Shown: positions 12,701-27,700 of the stretch, one piece after another
Layout of the letters: each line of letters starts with the position of its first letter
How positions within the stretch are numbered: the first letter of the stretch is position 1
Assembly: GCF_901933205.1 (NCBI RefSeq)
Contig: NC_044585.1
Location: 2,852,001 to 2,916,000 of the forward strand
Origin: Camarhynchus parvulus
Taxonomy: Eukaryota; Chordata; Aves; Passeriformes; Thraupidae
Direction of reading: 5' to 3'
Length of the DNA: 64,000 bases
Program-made: the position numbers and the translations under genes
Notes under the pieces: generated by a model
What the model was told of the DNA's origin: nothing
Databases searched by the model: none
Seen by the model: the letters and a program-made list of their open reading frames with translations, nothing else

Positions 12701-15700
12701 TGACACTGGCCAGCCATAGCACTGCCAGGTCCTCCAAGTGTCCTTAACTAAGGAGACTCTAAGGAACTTCTGTGGAAGCTGCCCAGAACTCTCCCACTCA
12801 CCACCCACTGATCCATTTTCATCAGAAGTCTGCTAAAAATACATTTTTTCCTGGATAAAATCCATTACCAAACCCAGCCATGTGTATTGTTTAGCACTGA
12901 TGCACCAAAGCACAAACCTTAGACACCTGCAGCTTGAGTAAACAGCTTCCACAATTCTTCCTAATATCTTACTTTTTCCAGGAAGCCCTCTTTGAAAGCC
13001 AGCCAGGTCTGTGAGGCAGAAGCATGTTCTTTGGAAATGTGGGGAATAACCTTCCCACAGCATGATTAATGTTATTCATATCCTGCCCTACATACCAACA
13101 GTGTTCAAACTCTTAGTTCTCTTTTAGGCTCCAGGAAGGTTTGGGATCTAACAGCTCTCAGAAAATATATCTTGCAAGCAAAGAGAAGCCTGGGCCAGAG
13201 ACACCATGTCCATGTCTGACTGTCAGCATAATTGCTGCTTTCTATGCATTTGCTGCTGCCTTGACATCAGTGAAGTAGGAAAAAGCTTCAAAGGCATAAC
13301 TGAGCCTGCTAAAATTCAAGAGTATATGGCTTCTGACCAAAATCACTGGCAGGATCATAATTTAACAGCCAGAAACTGGCAAATAACACTCCCAGTCCTT
13401 TTCATGTCTGCAGCATAAGATCCCTGCCCTCCACATGGATGCTCACAGGAATAGAGGAGCTGCTGGGTACAACCACAGGGTCTTTTTGTCTCTGCCTCCT
13501 CACAGGGCAGCACCACCCAGGCTGTGCACTCAGATGAGCAAAGCCCCTGCTTAACAGCCTGCTGCAGCCTGGCTCCCCACACTGCAGCCCTGGGAGAGCT
13601 GTCCCCAGCACCTCCTCTGAGCACAGACCTGTGTCTGATTGCCCTGGAGTGCTCAACTCCTTTACCTTTTCCCGCTGGATGTCATTCTTGATCTGGGATA
13701 TCTTGATCTTCATGGCATCCAGCTCCTCATCAGGTACCAGTGGGATATTGGGCACTGCCTCAGACTCGTCCACCATTTGGAAACTGAGGTCAGTGAGAGG
13801 AATGTACCACTTGCAGTCATATTGTTGGCTTTTTCTGAAAGGCAGGAGGTCCAAACCTTTTACTGCTACTGATGTCTGACAACACCCAGTCCTTCCCACA
13901 AGCTCCTCCCTGCTATAGTGCAGAAGATGCAGATACTGGCCCAACTTTATGTGATTCCCATATGGAAAAAGTCTGGCAACAGGCTGCTTTTCAGCAAGAC
14001 AGCCTAGCAGGGCCAGTAACTTCTACAGAACATGAAAAGGCAACTCATTTTGTTACCTAGTTCTTTGCATCCTAAGGAACCACATCCATCTCCTGCAGAC
14101 AATTTTAGTCCTGCGTGCTCTCTCTTTGAAGCCTCTGGTGTGGCAAAGTTATAAAGCTGTGCCACACCTGTGACCTGGTGACCCCCTGGGATCTGAACCT
14201 GAGTCTCTCATGACCAAGCTGGGCCCAAGGTGCGGCAGGTGACCCAATGCATACAAACCTCTGTGTAATCCAATCAGGGGAGAGAAACTACAGCTTATAG
14301 CTGCCATTCTCCAGGGATTTCACCAGGATAAGCAGCACTTTTTAAGTGTTTCATGTCATTTATTCCCTCTCCACCTGTGCTACCAGGAACATCCACTCTT
14401 GGGAATGTCCCACTCCTTTGAAGGTTCATTCCTCACAAGCACATGCTTTGAAAAGGGCAGACATAACTTTTTTGCTTGAGGAGGGCAAGAAGATAAGAGA
14501 TGTCTCCCCAAGAACATTTACCAAATGAAGAGAAGCCCTATTTGAGGCAAGTGCATTGGTAATGGTTTCTCCCCCCTCACATGTGAAAATTGTCAGCAAA
14601 ACTGCTTTAATAACTGCACTTTGGGCTTTACACATAGTCTGTTTACTGCACCTTTGATGTTTTTCTGTAAAACTGTTAACAGGCTGTAGCTGCAAAGCCA
14701 AAATTAACAACCCTAGTCATAAAAAAAAGTGAAGAATGTCACCTACTAAAAGAAAGGGGAAGTAGAAAAATGATTGACATTTGTCCAGAATACCAGCAGC
14801 TACAACATCTCCTGCTCTCCTAGGTAGGCTCAGGGCAGGGATGGGAGGAATTACCTTTCCTGAGGGGTCAGGACTCAGACAGGATCTCATACAGCAAACA
14901 TTCCTATCTTGCTGATCATTTCTTATCTAACTACTTCTTGTGCATTATGGTTACCCAGGCCTGCAGGCTAAGCCCAGGATTCTGTTGCAGCCAAGGTGCA
15001 AAGCACGAAGTCCAAAAGGAAACTCTCACCCTCCAATCTGCTTCTTGAGCTTGGCACACAGGAAGAGGTCAGTGAAAAGAAAGACATGGCGTAGCTTGCG
15101 AGCCCCTTCCACCAGCTCCACCATGAAACTGTCCTTCAGCAGCTGCCGGTGCTGGGGAAAAAAACAGGAAAAACGTTCCAGTGCAATACCAGCTCCAAAT
15201 CTGGTACTGGGGCAACACAGTCCTTAAATTTGACTCCTACCAGAGCAACTTCAGTACATTTGTCTAATTCAGAAAAACAAAAAAGCCTCTGAAATACTCC
15301 TTGCTGTCAATTCTGCTCCCTGCTGCAGCCTTCTCTCCAAAGGCAGAAAGAGCCATGCATCTTCCCCCATCCTGGTGCTGGGTCAGACTTCAGGCTTCTC
15401 TCCATCACCCATTCCTGAGCCCAAGTGCAGGGCTGTGAGTCACTGCCCAGCTCCAGAGTCCCCGAATCCCCGCCAGGGGATCGTCCCCTCCCGAGCCAGC
15501 AGAGAGCAGCACACACCGCTTCTGCCAGAGCCGCTTCTCAGTCACTTCCCAGCCTCTGCAGCAGCTTCAGCCACCCCAGCAGGGACAGCAAAGCTCTCCT
15601 CGACTCCTTCCTCTCCCATTCACAGAACAACTTTGTCAACATTAACAGCTGAACGCCATGGCTGCTTCTTCATTACAAGTGCTGTTAAGGGATAATTCCT

Positions 15701-18700
15701 GAACATGTGTATCTGGTAAACTTCTCAGGAGTCCCTTATCAGCCTGTGCTTTAAAAGGACCATCTGGATGTACCCTCACCACGTGCCTATTGGAATCTTC
15801 TTTATACATCATATAAAGATTCCCCAAACCTAGAAGATGCAAAGAAGCTGCACAACTATGATGCCTTTAATCTTGCTTCTAGTTCCACAGAGTTTCACAG
15901 CCTCCCAAAGAAGGGGCACACACTGGTAGGCAGAACATTGCTTTCCTAATTCCCTTGTGGGGGAGGGGTGGGACAGATGACTCCATAGTTAAAAGCCCAA
16001 AAGGCTGGAATGCTGGCACGTAGACAGGTGGCTGTGTGCTCCTTCCAGTGACCACCACAGGAGTTTCATGCCCTGCTCTGTGCCTAGGTCCTCCACCGTG
16101 CTGTCAGGATCAGCAGGACTCAGTGAACACCTGGAACAGATACCTCCCACTGATTTTCAGGCAGAAGTCAGGGCATTCAGCTCTGGGCAGGTTTTATTTC
16201 CACCAGTACGTGTAACTGTCAGTGTTGCCTCACTTCACAGCCAGTACAAGCAGGAACCATCAGCCTCCCCACACATGCTAAGGTATGCCAAGGAACTCTT
16301 CCCTGACCTGTACTTCCTTTGCTATTCCAGCCACGAGGATGCTCCTCTGCCATCCCTAAGTGACATATCAGACATCCCACATCTGCCTAGACAGCGCTGT
16401 GGCTGGAGACAGGAGAGTTCTGCTAACCCTGTCCAGGGCTCACCAGCACCTCCCCAGCTGCCTCAGTGCCAGCCTTGCCCAGCCCCATGGCCAGGACCCC
16501 CACACTGACACACACACAAAGGGCTCCAGGGGCAGCGTCACGAGAGCAGCTCCCCTGGGCAAGGCCAGCACACCCTCACCACAAGTGGTGCCTCCATTTC
16601 TCAGGTGATGCCCCTGGGTTCTGTTTGTTGCATGATTTAACAAACCCTGAACGCGTTCCCTGCCAAGGATGTGGGAGTGCAAACCCCCATGCTGCCTCTC
16701 CTCCTGCCTACCATTCTTCCCATCTTGGCTCTCCAAATTAAAACAAACCACATCAGTCCTGAGCCTAGCAGGCATCATGGCAAGGAACATATGACAAAGA
16801 AATGCCCTTGCAGACATAATTCTTCTTTCCACAGGCTGTCCTACAGCACCCTACACTTCCTGACAGGGACTAGGAGCCTGTATTTTCCTGTCTGCAGCTA
16901 CATGAGCACCACAGCTACCTGCAAAAGCACGTGGCGCAGTGTCAGCAGCTCATCTTGGTGCTGCCTTCCTTTACACAAAGGTCCTGGAAATCTGTGAGCA
17001 CAGCAGCAAAAGCTGCATCTCTCCCAGAGCTGCAGGAAGCAAGGGTGCTCCCTGGCAGACTGCTGCACCATCTCTGGGCAGGACTCTGGGGAGATCTGGC
17101 ATCCAGCAGTGATTCAGCTCACAAAGGCCTGTACATATGTTAGTGTTTATTTTTAGGTGGGTGTGATCGTCCTGGCTTCTTCTCAGTGTTTTTGGAGAGA
17201 ACTCCTGCCTGCACTCCTGCCTTTGCTGCTGATGGGCACTTGAGCATGCCTTCCCTTCCTGCCTGGGAGAGCAAGCACCAGACAGGAAACTAGAAACACT
17301 GAGCTTTGAAAATAAATAAACAAACAGGAGGAGGTATGTTGTCAGTAGCACAAGAACACTCTCCACTCCTGCAAAGAATTTCATTTGGGAGCAATAATAA
17401 TAAGCAGGGAAAGATATTTTCTGAGCAAGCCAAACCCCTGATCTCAGGTTTCTAGATCTGATGCATATTAATTACACTGCAAATCAGCTCAGCTCCTCTG
17501 GAGCAATGAGAATAGCTGCTTGCTGCCAGCTCAACCTCTGCTCATTGTTCGTAGGTGTAAAGATGTTCTCACAGCTTACTCATCCCTGCTCCCCAGCAGG
17601 AGGTGGCACTGTCCTTTCCCTGCCTGGCACTGACAGGGCACAGTCCTGACCTGACCTTCTGTCTGCCTCTGCCAGGCACTGGCAGTGTGTGAGATGAGCC
17701 AGGGCCCCAGCCCTGCACCCTGCTGAGAGCACATCTCCCCAGAACCTGAGCAGAAAGCTCAGCCAGTCCATGCCAAATGACCCAACAACCTTCTCATTCC
17801 CATCTGGGGCTGAGGTGGCACTGAGTTCATTTGGGTTAGCACTCCTGGGAACCAAATCCTATCACTCACATAGACACAGTGCAACCCCGAGGCAGCAAAA
17901 AGTCCCACAAGGAGAGCTGGGTGGAAAAGGACAAGCCTGTACTTCCTAAGCTTGGCTGGAACAGAAGGAAAGAGGTGAAAGAGATTTATTCCAGTCAGTC
18001 AGAGAGAAACATGGAGCTTCCCAGAACCTTTCGTTCTTCTTATCTCCTTGCTCATGGGAGCTACTTGGGAAGGTGTCCCTCCAGCAAGCAGCAGGGGTGA
18101 ACTGCCAAAAGAGCAACCAAGCATCTGGGGAGGAGAGTACAGGAGAAAACATTTGTGGATCAAGTCAGGAAATCTCTCCTCACTACCAGCTTTTCTTGGA
18201 AAAAAGAACTTTCATCAGGGCTGGGTAAAACAGGCATGCCCCAGGCTGCTCAGCATCCGTGGAGCTGAGGAGGGGCACTTCCAGCAAAGGGGCACATCCT
18301 TTGCTGCACATGAGTCATCTTGTGGGAGGTTCAGCAGGTCAGAGGGAAACAATAAAAGGATTTCCCAATGGCTTACCAGATCCCCGCCAAACCCCACCGT
18401 GTGGGAGCAAAGGGCACCTTCCTGACCCTCCTGACATGAGTCAGCCCATCCTCTCCTCCCCCTGGGGGAGCCAGCAGCCCCCTCAGACAGGCCTTGTGCC
18501 ACTCAGAGGCCTGTGCCACCTCAGCTCTGCAGTTTTGGAACCAAGAGTTTGGTCAACTCCTCCCACCCAGGGCCACCAACAGCTATTCCTTCCTGTTAAA
18601 TGGGGTCTCCTGAAACACAAAGGTTTTTGGATGGGTGAGCCTGCTGTACTGACATATAATAGCTCTCATGTGGGAAACCATCTCTCTGTCTTGTTCCCAG

Positions 18701-21700
18701 AGTTACTCCGTTTGTTAAAGTAACCAAAGGTGCTAAAGATTTCCTAAAATACTCTGAAATAACACTGACTACAGAAACACCAAATACACATCCAAGAGAA
18801 CATAAGATTAGGGTGATAGGGTGACAGTAGCAGGAAAGTGGCAGAGTGACCCCCTCTCTTCCACAGGCAGCCCCCAAGTCTGGCAGGTGTCCAGCACAGG
18901 AGCTCAGCTCAGCTTCAGAAAGATGTTTCAGGAAGTGTGGGAGAAAAATCTTGATAATAGAGTGAATTAGGATCATCTTTAATCTCTCACACAAGGTCTG
19001 TGCTGTTAACTTCAGTGGCTCTTGCAAAGCTCCTCTACTGGTGCAATATAAGTTCCACATCTCTTTTCCAGGCCCTGCGTTTCTTTGCATGTTTTCATCT
19101 TCTTCTTCTCCCACCCACCTCAGTGCTCTGAACAAAAGAGCTCTCCCTGTACCTTTCCCAGAGCTTGGTTATCCTCTTTGGATTGCCTATTGCTGTCCTC
19201 CTCCTCCTCTTACCTCTGTCACTGAGCATCTTCCCCTCCTCTGCAACCAAGCTCACGACTACCTGTGTGCTCATCTATTCATCCTACAGTGTTTTTGTGC
19301 TGTTTGCATATGATAAATCCTGCTGCTGTCACAGACTGATTAACTCCAGGAAGTGTGGCCAGCTTGTCTGAGGCACATGACAAAAAGTGGAATTAAAAAA
19401 CCTACTCAGGCAGCCCCACAGCTGCACAAAAGGCCATCTCCCCACTTGTGTGCTGAGGAAGGAGCTCATCCCATGTGCTGACAGCAGAGGCCTGCAGCGT
19501 GCGTGGGTGAGAGCCCCAGGAAGGGCTGGGACATGTGTGAGGCACAGGGAGGAGGGGAAAACCAGGAGATGGGTATTGGCACATGTCAGCGAGGAAGAGG
19601 TGGTTTGGCTTTCTGCAGAGCGTAGGAAGAAAATGATTCCTCGTGTGTGTGTGTTGCAAGACCAGCACTGCAAAAATTAAAAAAAAAGGGATGCTCTGCC
19701 TAGAGAGTTAAACTGGCTGCTCTTTGAGCATTTTAATGGCCTCTTTTTTCTTCCCAAAGCTCCTGTCACCAGGAGCTCTCTGGCTCCAGCTGTAAGACAG
19801 AGTGTGAAGCAGCCAAGATAATTTCTGAGTGCTCTGTTGCCAACATCTGCCCAAGGCCCCCAGGAGCAGCAGGCACCAGGCCCCACGCTGTGCACGGCTG
19901 TGTCTCAGCTGCACCTCCAGCTTTTCAAAGGCTTCAGTTTGCACTTCTGCTCCCTTGCACACGTCCTTTGTGCTTTCCCTTCTCTAACACACTTGGTCCT
20001 CTACAAAGTCAAACAGAAGCCTAAGGCAATGCTAGCCAGTCCCTTGACTGCAGTTTAAAACCAGATTTAGAAACAGTAGAGCAGCTTGCCAAGCAGCCTC
20101 TCCTCTCCAGGGCAAGGACAAAGGTGTACAGTAGCACAAGCAGATCTGTGATGTGATCTACTGGGCTTGTTCCCAAAAAAAGCTGCCTGTCAGCTCCCCT
20201 GTGTCTGGACTGGTGCTGATGAGACCAGACATGAAGCCACTCAACCAGCAGTGACCCAAAACTCCAGGCTCCTTTCCTCTGTGCTGCTGTAGGATCACAC
20301 AAACATCAGTATGAACACTTTAGAGAGGGTGGGAGAGCCTGGCCAAGGCAAGGCAGAGTGGCAGCCACCACACTCAGGCTGGTCTCAACTGCCCTGGAAC
20401 AACACTCTGCAAAGAGCATGAGAGGAGCAGCAGTCAAGAAAGGGACCACCACCTCTCAAGTGAACTCTGCAATTTTTTGCTGTTTCATTCATTTCTGCTT
20501 TAGACAAATTAATTAGCTGGAAACACCAGCCTTGACCTCTGGCAGGCACTACAGTCATTTGCATCTGGGCTTAGCTGAAAAAGCCCAACATGCAGTACCT
20601 AGAGCTGCTCTGTTAACAAGACTAGAGAAGGTTATTACTGCCCTCCTGCACATAACAGTGGCACATCCTTCCCCCAATGCATTTGTTTTCCTTCTTCCCT
20701 AAGGCACCATCCCCAGCAGAACCTTAACCTCATTCCTTGTTTAAACCAAGACAACAGTGGTGCAGAAGGATCAGCAGTGACAAGAAGATGCCTCTTCCAT
20801 GCCCCCAAGGGCTGGGTGACTCCACCACTCACAAGGCACAAAGCACAGGGCTACTTAGACTCCCTCCCCCCCTCCATGCATTTGCTTGGTTCTTTGGAGG
20901 GTTAGCAAAGTGGATACCCGTAGATAATTCATTAAAAAACTGTAAAAAAGGTAAAACAATGAAAGTAGAAAGATGGGATGAAAATAAGGGAGCAGGAGAA
21001 TGTGGTGGATCAAGCTGAATGGAACAGACCCCAAAGGCCTGAGATGCCCCCCTGGCTCCCCTGTGTTGCCAGGCTGGGGCTGAGGCTCTGCTGGCTCCTC
21101 TGTCCTGTGGCCCTCAGCAAAGTCTGCTACACTCAGCAAGGACCAAACCCTCTGTTCACAGGCTCCCTGCACCAATCTTGCCTTCCCTGCTGCAGATCCT
21201 TCTGGCCCTCTGAGGAGGGATTTTACTCCCTTTGTTCCCATCTCTGTGCACTACCTGAAATACTCATCCAGCCCTGCAAATCAAACCACACGACAGAAAC
21301 CTCCCAGTTCCTATGCATAAGTCTAGATTAGAACAAAGCCTCTGGAGCCCAGCAGAACTGGGGGGCTGGAGTGCAGGATGGACACCTGGCAGCACACAGG
21401 GAGCCCAGCAGGCGGGGCAGGCTGAGTCACTGCTCCCAAAGCAGGGAATCACCTCTGCAAAACAGAACAACACTGTGCTGATGAGCCTGTACTCTCTCCT
21501 GACCTGCACTCCCCTCCTTAGCAGCCTGTCACTAGGGAGATTAACAACTGGCTGCTTTCCCCCAGTTCAAAGCAATCCTGAAAAAAAGAGCTGGAGCAAG
21601 AGGCTGGCAAAGGAGATTTGATTCCTCCCCACAATACACTCAAAAGGAAAAAATATTCCACATAAAAGGCAAGGACTGTGAAAAAAGATAACTGAGATCA

Positions 21701-24700
21701 GCACCTAAGCAATACATGAGAGGAAAAGGCTATTTTACCCTCCTTCCTTTCCACCAAGGAAACTTCAATGGGAGGAAGACAAATAATGAAAAAAAGCCAT
21801 CAAAGCAAGCTGGTGATTCATTAAAATAAAAAATGCATTATGCATTGAGAGCAGTCAATTAGGAGATGCAATCCACACACTGTCCTGTCACCCCGGGGGA
21901 AGCACCAGCAAGGCGAGTGGGAGGAAAGGATAAGTAGAAAAGGAAAGATTTACAGGCATAAACAAAACCCAGTTATGACCCCAAGCTGAGCAGCTTGCAG
22001 GAAGGAACAGCCATCACTAACCCACACAGAGTAGCTGGGAGCAGATTTGTGTTTCTGCATTACTATATGGAGAGTGAACATACCTACTGTCAGGACACAG
22101 AGGGTTCAACTGGGGCACTACTGCTTTGATTGAAGTGGGATATTGGTGCCAAATGACTAAAGAAAATATTCATGGTCAGATTCCCAGAGTGGAAGGCAAG
22201 TCCTTTTCTTCCCTAGGCTCAGGAAAAGCTGTGTGCAGTGAGGAAGGGCACAAAGGCTTCTCAGTCCCCCCTAGCACACCCACAGCCCTCTCCTCTGGTA
22301 TGTCCTCTTGCTCCCTCCCCACATCATACCTGGAGTCACTGCAGGAACAGTGAGAGTGTGACCAGGCCTGCTGAGCCCGTGCCTCCCCTCCTGCTTTCTG
22401 AGATCTGACAAATACACAGCTCCAAAAAGCCATCAGCAGGATCATCCTCCTAAGCCCCCTCCTCTGCCTGGGCTCTGGCTCCTCATTAGGATTCTGCATG
22501 ACACCTTTCAGAGCCTGCATCCCTCACGGAGATGCTGACAGACAACCAGAGAACACAAACTGCTCCCTCCCCTGCGAGGGGCATTCTAGCCTGTGCTTTC
22601 TGCTATGACTCCATCAGCAGCCACTTTAACGAGGCCATCCCCTGTCACTGAGGCACTGGTGACTGATGGCTCAGCTTCTGCCTCAGCCTCTCCTTTTCTC
22701 AGCTGGATGTGTCCTCGGTTGACAAAATGAGACAATGAGCAAGACTTGCAGGACAAAGTGCACCAAATTCCCAGAACTGCAGCTTCCAGCAAACCTTTTG
22801 TCAGCTGAAAATCAGTTTAACAGCTAAAAGCAAGTATGTTTAGCTGTCAGGATTTGGGAATAAATCACGAAGGTTCACAGTATCTTAACAATCTCCTGGG
22901 CTTTCTAAGAGATTTTTGTACAGGGTAATTTGGGTCACTGCTGATCAGTCTGGAATGCTGCCACAGCTCTTCTTGCACCTTTACTATCTGAGCTGCTTCT
23001 CTCTGTGTCCAATCTCTTACACCCTTCCCTCTCTCAACCCTTCTGCCAGTCCTGGCCTTTCTTTACCAGGAGGGACTGAATCCCTTTTTAATGGACTTAT
23101 GAGGCAGCTGAATCAAGCCACTGAGGAATGCAGATTCCACCACAGAGAAGCCCCGTGGTCTCCCTGCACAACACTGCATGCAGGTGGAGGATCTGCACAT
23201 CTCAGACCTTTCTGGGTGCAGTCCAGCTCCTTACAGAGCTGAAAAGGGTTATATTACACTCTCAGGAGTCAATCATCTCTCTGGCACTCCCAACCCATTC
23301 CATTTGTTTTGCTTTCCAGTCATATTTACAACACTCTCCTTTGGAATAAAGATGTAGAAAATTAATTTTATGGTGAAAATTAAGATGCTGGAAACAGCTT
23401 TTCCTAATTTTTCACGACTTCTGATGTTCCCTCATCTTTTTCTCCTCCAAGGCTTCCCATTTGGTTTCAGTTTGCAGGTAAAATACAAATCCATTTAGTG
23501 CATGGCAATGTGCATCATGGGAATCACGTATGACAAATGATTATCACAATGTTAAGGACAAAACTCTAATCATACTTCTCTTGGTTTCTAAACTGCATTC
23601 TGAACAGAAAACAGAGGGAGCTGTACCACATCCTTTAGAGAACAAGGACATTGGATAAACTGTATCTTAGCAACAAACAGCTTAAGAGCATAACTTCCTA
23701 GTCAGCTCTACAGAAAAGACATAACCAGTATTTAGAAACTGAGAAAATAACAAGACAGGAACACTCACCTCCCCTTTCTTTACAGTCATGGATTGCCGGC
23801 GAGGAGTGATCTCCTCGTTGATGCTGGAGAGGAAGTTCTGTGAGATCCGCAGAGCATCCTGCAGCAGGGGATGGTCAGGGTGGCTCACAGGGGTGTGCTT
23901 GAGCAAATCCTGACAGAACACAAACAGACAACACAGTCACAGGCAGCACTGGATGGCAGGAGAGCTCGAGCACCGCTAATCAGAGCTGTAGGACAAGATG
24001 CTCCAGCTTCTTCACACAGATGAGAGCAAGGCTTTATCTCTAGATAAAGATAAAAATACCCTGCACTTCTTGGTGACGTCACTGCAAAGATAGCAGCATC
24101 CTACCCATAGACTCCATCTCCTTGGTGTAAAGGGAAGAGGCTCTTATGCAGCTCAACAGGTTTATTTTTGCAATCCTGCAGCTCCATGGGAAATGTGAAG
24201 GTCAAAGAAAATAGGACAGGGGTCTAAAGTTTGAAAACTCCCCTTCAGATACTTACATGCAGGACAAGTGTGCTGCGGGTCACCCGATCCACTGGCTTGT
24301 ACAACAGAGCTGTGGAAACAAAGCAGCAGGAATATCAGTGGAATGAGTGTGGAAGCTCCTTCTAGCATGGGGTGTCTTCTACTCATGTGCACAAAGACAA
24401 GCACTGTGGAACGTGATCGTGATCAGGCTCTCTAAATGCCCCCATAAAACCATCACTGCTGGGGTTGCATTTGTGCAGATGTTCTCTTAAAATCCCAACA
24501 GCCCAGCGGCTGGGCTGGCTTTGCCCAAAGGCACTGATGAGGTCTGAAGCCAGGAGGCACCTCCCCATGCAGGCAGCCTACTTAGCAAAAGGGAACTGAC
24601 TTCCCAGGCAGAGCCAGCAGACCCCATAACCTTCCAGCATTAGAAAAGAAAAAGGGAGGGTGGAGGTTTGGCAACAGCCTCCACACAGTCCTGACAGACC

Positions 24701-27700
24701 AGTCTGCTCTCCATGGATCACTCACTTTCCAAGGAATTTTTTGTCGTCTGATCTTTAGATTCCTTTGTGCTTCTGGCCTTTAGATTCTGAAAGAAAAAGA
24801 AAACCCATGTAGCAGATGGTCAATCACCTTGAAATGTCACATGGGAACACAAAAGCCTATCTGCTCCTCCAGGGGACGGCCTAGGTGTGAAAGGAGGAGA
24901 GCCCTATCACAGTTCAAGTCAGTGATGGAAAAATGCACTTTCCTTCTTGATAAATCCACCACTGCCATGTCACAGGCACCCACACATCTCAAATATTAAG
25001 CAATGTTCTTAGGAGCACCTGTCAATAGACATGCAGCAAAGCAGGGAACCACCTATTGCAACGGGGATGGGGGAGTTTTTAAATCACCTGCAGACAAAAG
25101 ATGTCTGTAAGCACACAGCCACTGCCCAGCACCAATAAATAAAATACAGCACTGGCATTCAGTACCCTCAGGTTACACTTCTTACTCCTGTACTCAGAGC
25201 TGGGTGACCTTGGACACGTCAGTTCTTCCACAGCAGCAGAGGAACACTGTCTGTGACTCTGCTCTTTGCCACGGGCCATGCCATGCATTAATGTGCTCAG
25301 CTCCAAAATCCTCACCAGGACACAAATGCAGAAGGACCATCATTCCAAACACAGTAGATACTGGCACGATTCAGAACTGTTTGTCAGAAACAGCAAAACC
25401 GAGAGATCATATTTTACCTCTTTCTCATAAGTCTCAAGGGACATGTGATATAGAATGTACTCAGGAGTTTTCTCAGAGCACTAAACGCCCCTGGTAGTGC
25501 TCAGCTCTGATGATTTATCTGATTGTTTTTAAGGAGACACATATGAAATTCATGTTTTCCTGGCAAGTGAGTTCTTCAAGAAATAATCACTGCAATATAA
25601 AGAGTCAATGAGACCATGCACTGTAGGGAAAGCTGATGGTCTGGGAAGCCTAAAAATTATTCAAAATGCTTTGAGACAGGTACTCCTCTGTCAGGGAGGA
25701 AATCAGAGCAGGCCAAAGGATAGTATTATAGATTTATGGTTGACACACTTGCCTTTTTCATTAGAGAATTATCCTCTCCTCTCCATGCCAGTGAAGCCTG
25801 CAATCCCACTGACAGCCACTGTGCAAGCCATTAAGGATGGCTTTTATCCCACAGCCACAATCATCATTAGCAAGAGAAACATTTGAGAAACTCACATGGA
25901 GCTTTTCCTACTAGAAATGCATGAAGGGGGCACAGAGCTGGAGAAGTTCAAAGCGATGCCAGTTTCTAGCAGATTCCCTGGGTGGGGACAACACACAAAG
26001 GCTGTGTCTGTGACCAGCCCAGGGTACAATTCAGTGGAAGGACACGAGCTGAGTCTGTGGGAGCTCACAACTCCTGCAGAAGTCAGGGCTGCAGAGGTAC
26101 TTGGAGAATAGACAGGAGTGACATGGCAGGGTATTAGTCAGAGCCAGACAGCTCGTGTGTCTGAGCACCGTGACATTACCTCAGAGATTTCAGCAAACTG
26201 AGCATTGGCTTGGCAGCATTTCTCTGCTGTCTCCATGGCAACCTCATAGTTATCCACAAAGGCCCGGTACACTCCCAGCTGGCTGGCCTGCAGGAAGCAA
26301 AACAAAATATAATAAATGCTGGGCAAGAAGGCAGTTTGGGATGGTCAGTCTTGGTATCCAGTGACCAGGTCATGTTTTTTTCACACCAAACAACTGCAGG
26401 GAATGCTGAGCAGGCCCAGAACAACATCTCTGACCTCTCAACTTTGTCCAACCAGCACTGCATCCAGTTCCACCCTACGCTGAACAAGTTTACTTGTGAA
26501 GGATGTGAAAGCCTATGAGAGTGACACATCCTTATTTCTGACATCTATTTTTCCTTTCTAAACTGCCAGATTAGTATCTATTAATATTGCAGCTCATTGA
26601 TGTAACTGGAGCTGCTGGCTTTTTGCCGCAGCATATGAATCAGGGAGGAATGATTCAGCCCAGCAGCACAAGTGTGACCCCAGTAAGCTACTTGTTGGCC
26701 TCTGCATGGTGGATATACTAAATCAAACCCAGGTATTACCCATATCTGCCTTAGTGAGCACTATTATAAGGGCAGCAGAGTGCTGGAAATACAGAAGAGA
26801 GCACATTCTGTTTGGATGGCAGTGACTGGGGCACTAGGTGACAGAAAATGGCACTTTTTCCAGCAGAAGGAATATGGAATTGGTCCAGAAGAGGATGGAA
26901 CAGGCCCCAGAGTGCAGCAGTAAGTCATTATTATCACAGAGTCTTAGCACTGATCCCGTTTGCTGACTTAGGAACTTCAGCCATATTCATGCCAGAGAAC
27001 ACAAGATCCAGCCTGGGAAATCCCTGCGTAGGCTCCAAGCTTGTCTGGAGAGCAGAGCTGGCTTTGTGCTGCAGAGCTGCCAGGCTGGGCTGGGCACACC
27101 TCAGCAGCCTGAGGGCAGCAGCAAGGGGACATTGCCAGGGGCTGCACTCACCTCAGCACTGCTGCACCACATGTGCAAGAGGCAGAGCAGGAACTTCCCC
27201 ACTGCTCTTCCCTCTCCTGCTCTCTCTCATAACCACTGTGCTCCCCACTCTCTGCGGAGCTTCGTGCCAGAGGTGATGGAAGAGAAAAAGCTACTCCCAG
27301 GACAACATTCCCTGCACAAACTCTGTTAACAGGGCTGAGAAAAGTGAGCTATTTCCTAGGTAACATTTTACTGAGAGACTAGAAACCAATCTCAACCCTT
27401 ACACAAAATTACACAGTTATGACTGAAGCTGAAGCAAACTGTGCTCACTATACCAGGGATGACCCCAGCAGCATGGAGAGAATGAAATCTGTATTTGCCA
27501 CTGAGGCGCCATCCTGTGAAGAAGCTGCTGCCAGAATTACTGACCATTTGCAGGGCTTATGCTATTCAGATCTGGATGATGCCAGCTAACATGGCAGAGC
27601 TTTAAAGTTTCTCCATTCCCATGCAGCTTTTTCATTTCCTGCTACTCCTGAACAGTCTTTCTAAGCTTTCATTTTCCTCCTCTGAATGTGTCATCACAAA

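Noticed and set aside
14180..14240. tRNA gene on the minus strand
   Set aside because: Only a T-arm-like block is present. The distance to any A-box-like block is about 14 nt and no acceptor stem closes.
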